64,000 bases of DNA, taken from positions 42,999,700 through 43,063,699 of the forward strand of contig CM050648.1 of assembly GCA_027574665.1 (NCBI GenBank), in the 5' to 3' direction. How positions within the stretch are numbered: position 1 is the first letter of the stretch; every line of letters begins with the position of its first letter. The position numbers were made by a program, and so were the translations under genes. The notes under the pieces were generated by a model. The model ran no database searches and was not told where the DNA came from. It was given only the letters and a program-made list of their open reading frames with translations. This document shows, piece after piece, positions 61,597 through 64,000 of this stretch. The DNA is from Rhynochetos jubatus (taxonomy: Eukaryota; Chordata; Aves; Eurypygiformes; Rhynochetidae).

Positions 61597-62737
61597 GGCG
61601 GTCGCGGTGGGGCCGCTGGGGAGGAGGGCGGCGGAGCGGAGCGGAGTGGAGCGGCGGGGACTTTTCTCTGTTTGTGTGTGGGCTCCTTGGGCCTGCCGAG
61701 GGGCGGCCTCAGCTTTCTCCCTCCCACAGCTCTCACCCGCCGGCGTGCCCCTGGGGGTGAGTGACAGCTGACCCGGGCGCTGCCCTCCATGGGGACGGGC
61801 GGGTGGGGGCTCCCGGGGTGGCGGCGTGCTGTCGCGCGGCCTCTCACGGGGGCTCTGGTGGGCCCGGGAGCGGTGAGGCCTGGTGCCGTGGCTTCTCCGA
61901 GGGTTTGGGCGCCCCTGGACCTCTCAGGAGGCGGCCGTGTGTGTGAGCCTGTTCAGGGAGCGGCAGAGCAGGGGCCAAGTGCCTTCCCCCTTCAGCCTCA
62001 GGCGCCTCCCGGCTTGTCTGTGCAGCTTGCGTACCCCTGCAGCCCACCCTGCCCTCCTCTGCGGCTCGAGGGGTATAGAAGTGGCGCTGTCTGCGTCGCA
62101 TCAGAGCTAGGAAACGTTCAGTGGTCGTTGAAGGCCATAGTAAATGGTGCCGTCTTTGTGGGTGTCTGCTCACAGAAGTAGTTTCAAAGGGATGACAGTT
62201 CTGCTGCTCCACTTGTTTAGGGTAGTTCCTTTTTTATGGTTTTGTTTGAATCATATTTTCATTTAGTCATACAAGTGAGGTATGCTTGTTAGGGATGGGG
62301 CAGAATGGGCCAGTTTGCTCTGGTTTGCTGCTGTAAAGAGAGCCAAAACACTCCAGAAAGAGGCTGCGTGGAGAGGTTTGATGCAGTGTAAGTTGTAAGG
62401 AGTTCCTGCTCTGGCTGGGTCTCAAGCCTCTGCAAACACACTTCTTGTTTTGGCATCAAAGTCAGGTGGAGATTAAACCATAAAGGAAGGAGAAGTGGTG
62501 AAGGTCACTGCCTATGGTAACACAGTATGTTCTGATGAAGAGCTTCTGTTTGTATTTATTTTTCAGTTTGCTTTCTGGACAGTGATGATTTGAATTTTGT
62601 TAGTCTATGTAACTTGTTTTTTAGTTTATTTTTTTTTTAAATGTAATTTCTGTTTCTTTTCTGAAGTTTTAGATCATGTGTTTCTGATGTCTAAATACTG
62701 TAAGAGAAATACCTGAACAAAATCAGCCTTAAGATTT

Positions 62738-62770
62738 GGGGTGGGGGAGGGGTGGGGGTGGGAAGGGAGG
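62738..62770 (+). other. G-quadruplex-forming motif
   Basis: GGGGTGGGGGAGGGGTGGG followed by GGTGGGAAGGGAGG on the + (non-template) strand of ATP6V1H intron 1. It meets the G3+ x4 pattern with one- and two-base loops. Confidence 0.6.
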
Positions 62771-63175
62771 CGTGTACTGAAATTTAAGCCTTATCATCAG
62801 TCCTGATTTGGAAGGAAGACAGTTTCTTGTATCTGTGGGGCTGCTTAGGCGTTGCAGAAAAGTAGTCTTTATTCAAATAACAATTTGATTGCTTGAAAAT
62901 TTGCAGTACAGGGAGTTATTTAGGAATGGTATATATCTTTGATTTTAGCAAATTTGTGATTGGTTACACTTTAACATGTAGGTATGGCTTATTTTTGTTT
63001 GTTTCAGGGAAGTCACATTTTAGATGCTATATAAAACTTTGATTTCTCAGAAAGTACTGAGTAAGGTTTTAGGGAATGGGACACCTGAAAACAGAATTTC
63101 CTTTTCTTCCTTTAAAATATTGGACTACTATTTAATACTTTAATAAGAGGACTCAAATCTGACTTGCATTTCTAG

Positions 63176-63198
63176 GTACATTTTAATCATCAGTTAAG
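63176..63198 (+). other. ATP6V1H: ATP6V1H exon 2, 5' UTR part
   Basis: The sequence after acceptor ttgcatttctag (AG at 63174-63175) up to the ATG. A second AG at 63192-63193 (atcatcag) could be used instead. Confidence 0.55.
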
Positions 63199-63302
63199 AT
63201 GGATATCCGAGGTGCTGTAGATGCTGCTGTCCCAACAAACATCATTGCTGCCAAAGCTGCTGAAGTTCGAGCAAACAAAGTGAACTGGCAGTCGTATCTC
63301 CA
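63199..63302 (+). CDS. ATP6V1H: ATP6V1H exon 2: N-terminus of V-ATPase subunit H
   Basis: The ATG at 63199 opens MDIRGAVDAAVPTNIIAAKA then AEVRANKVNWQSYLQ, the conserved start of subunit H. This protein of the peripheral V1 sector is needed for coupled proton pumping by the vacuolar ATPase, and it silences ATP hydrolysis when V1 detaches. The donor is CTCCA|gtaagt, splitting the Gln codon after two bases. The human protein begins three residues earlier (M-T-K-M), but here the bases before the ATG do not encode them, so M of MDIRG is the start. The gene continues beyond the window. Confidence 0.95.
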
Positions 63303-64000
63303 GTAAGTAAAAAACTTTCCACAACTCTTTTCCTTTTTTTCCTTCCTTCTTTAAGTGTTAGAGTTTTTGGGATGGTTGGGTTACACTGGAGCATTAAGTT
63401 ACAGTGAGGAACATTCTTTCTTGGACCTAAGAAAATAATTGGAAAAAGGCTATGTTAAATGGAAAACGTTGGGGAAATTTTCTTATGACTTATTACAAGA
63501 AAGGGAGCTCTACTTCTGTGAACTGAATGCTGTAATAACAAATAATACAAGTTTGCACAAATGTATGGTAAGACTGTTTAAATTTTTTTCTCCTTATTCA
63601 AACACCATTCTCAATTTTACCCTTACTGGATGAATACTGATTTAAGAAGAGTTTGCAGTAAGAGTTGTCTAACATGTAGGTACGTTATCTCTATTGCAGA
63701 AGTGCCTTATCTGTGATAACAAATTGGACTAGAAAAACTGGACTGGTAGTCCAGGAAAATAAGCTGTACCTCAGCTAGAGGAAGAATAGTGCTGGAGAGC
63801 AGTTAAATCAAGTAAATCTGGGAGGAGGCTGGAACAAATATCTCAGTGTAGGGAGAGCTGTGTAGCCATTTCAGATAAGCTGAGTTTACTTTGGAAGGTA
63901 TGTAATGACAATGGACTAGTGAGAGAAATTGTCCAGAGACCATTCAGGGACAAGCTGAGGAAAAGAGATTTGTGCATGAGGTAGGGAACAAGGAGAAGAA
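63303..64000 (+). other. ATP6V1H: ATP6V1H intron 2 (5' part)
   Basis: The start of the next intron, running off the window. I see no exon or repeat. Confidence 0.75.

Larger units (their letters stand above)
61430..61960 (+). promoter_or_regulatory. ATP6V1H: ATP6V1H CpG-island promoter
   Basis: A GC-rich island around the first exon with no TATA box, as expected of a housekeeping gene. It holds TAATGGCGGCC at 61468-61478 and GCCGCCATC at 61561-61569. Both contain the YY1 core CCAT/ATGG in GCC context. GC-boxes (gggggcggcc, ccccgccc) are also present. Confidence 0.75.
61578..63175 (+). other. ATP6V1H: ATP6V1H intron 1
   Basis: A 1.6-kb GT-AG intron. The first third is CpG island. A G-rich run at 62738-62770 (seven closely spaced G-tracts of 2-5) could form a G-quadruplex. 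I see no exon or named repeat. Confidence 0.65.

Noticed and set aside
61494-62212. Antisense ORFs over the ATP6V1H promoter, suggesting a divergent gene
   Set aside because: CpG-island composition again; no family resemblance and no splice structure supporting a second gene.

Overview
The window is nuclear DNA from a bird. Two things show this. First, spliced vertebrate genes are present whose exons translate to well-known proteins. Second, the interspersed repeats are CR1 LINE fragments, mostly 3' ends with the characteristic 'GGTTGGAAGGGACC' motif, and avian-type retroviral LTRs. One LTR starts TGTCGTGGTT, which I recall as a widespread avian class II ERV LTR; this points loosely to Neoaves. 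No species call is possible.

Three genes are present, in an order that I recall as conserved in vertebrates (ATP6V1H - RGS20 - TCEA1 in human). (1) 1-9.1 kb, + strand: the 3' half of TCEA1 (transcription elongation factor TFIIS), as six coding exons ending in a terminal exon that codes only Phe-Cys-stop. One of its introns (3018-3981) is a textbook U12-type AT-AC intron. (2) 13.9-34.5 kb, - strand: RGS20 (RGSZ1-type regulator of G-protein signalling), tail-to-tail with TCEA1. The four core coding exons are readable (218 aa from the ATG in the cysteine-string exon). One or two candidate first exons lie about 12-14 kb upstream, in a 2.9-kb CpG island. (3) 61.4-64 kb, + strand: the 5' end of ATP6V1H (V-ATPase subunit H), with a CpG-island promoter, an untranslated first exon and the first coding exon. 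It is head-to-head with RGS20 across about 26 kb of apparently gene-free DNA.

The most unusual structure is in RGS20 intron DNA: a 213-bp inverted repeat (19416-19628 and 19957-20169). Its arms are identical at every base I compared and its spacer is 328 bp. Read in RGS20 sense, the right arm holds a strong 3' splice site and a candidate 39-nt cassette exon. That exon would insert 13 Ser/Arg-rich residues in frame, just after the palmitoylated cysteine string. Also notable are a cluster of four identical TGACTCA (AP-1) sites within 181 bp of RGS20 intron 1, a CLEAR/M-box-like GTCACATGAC element at the ATP6V1H first-exon donor, and a solo LTR nested inside a CR1 element near 60 kb.

Most of the rest is intronic or intergenic sequence with simple repeats and old CR1 pieces. 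Most open frames in it are chance ORFs, particularly inside the CpG islands.
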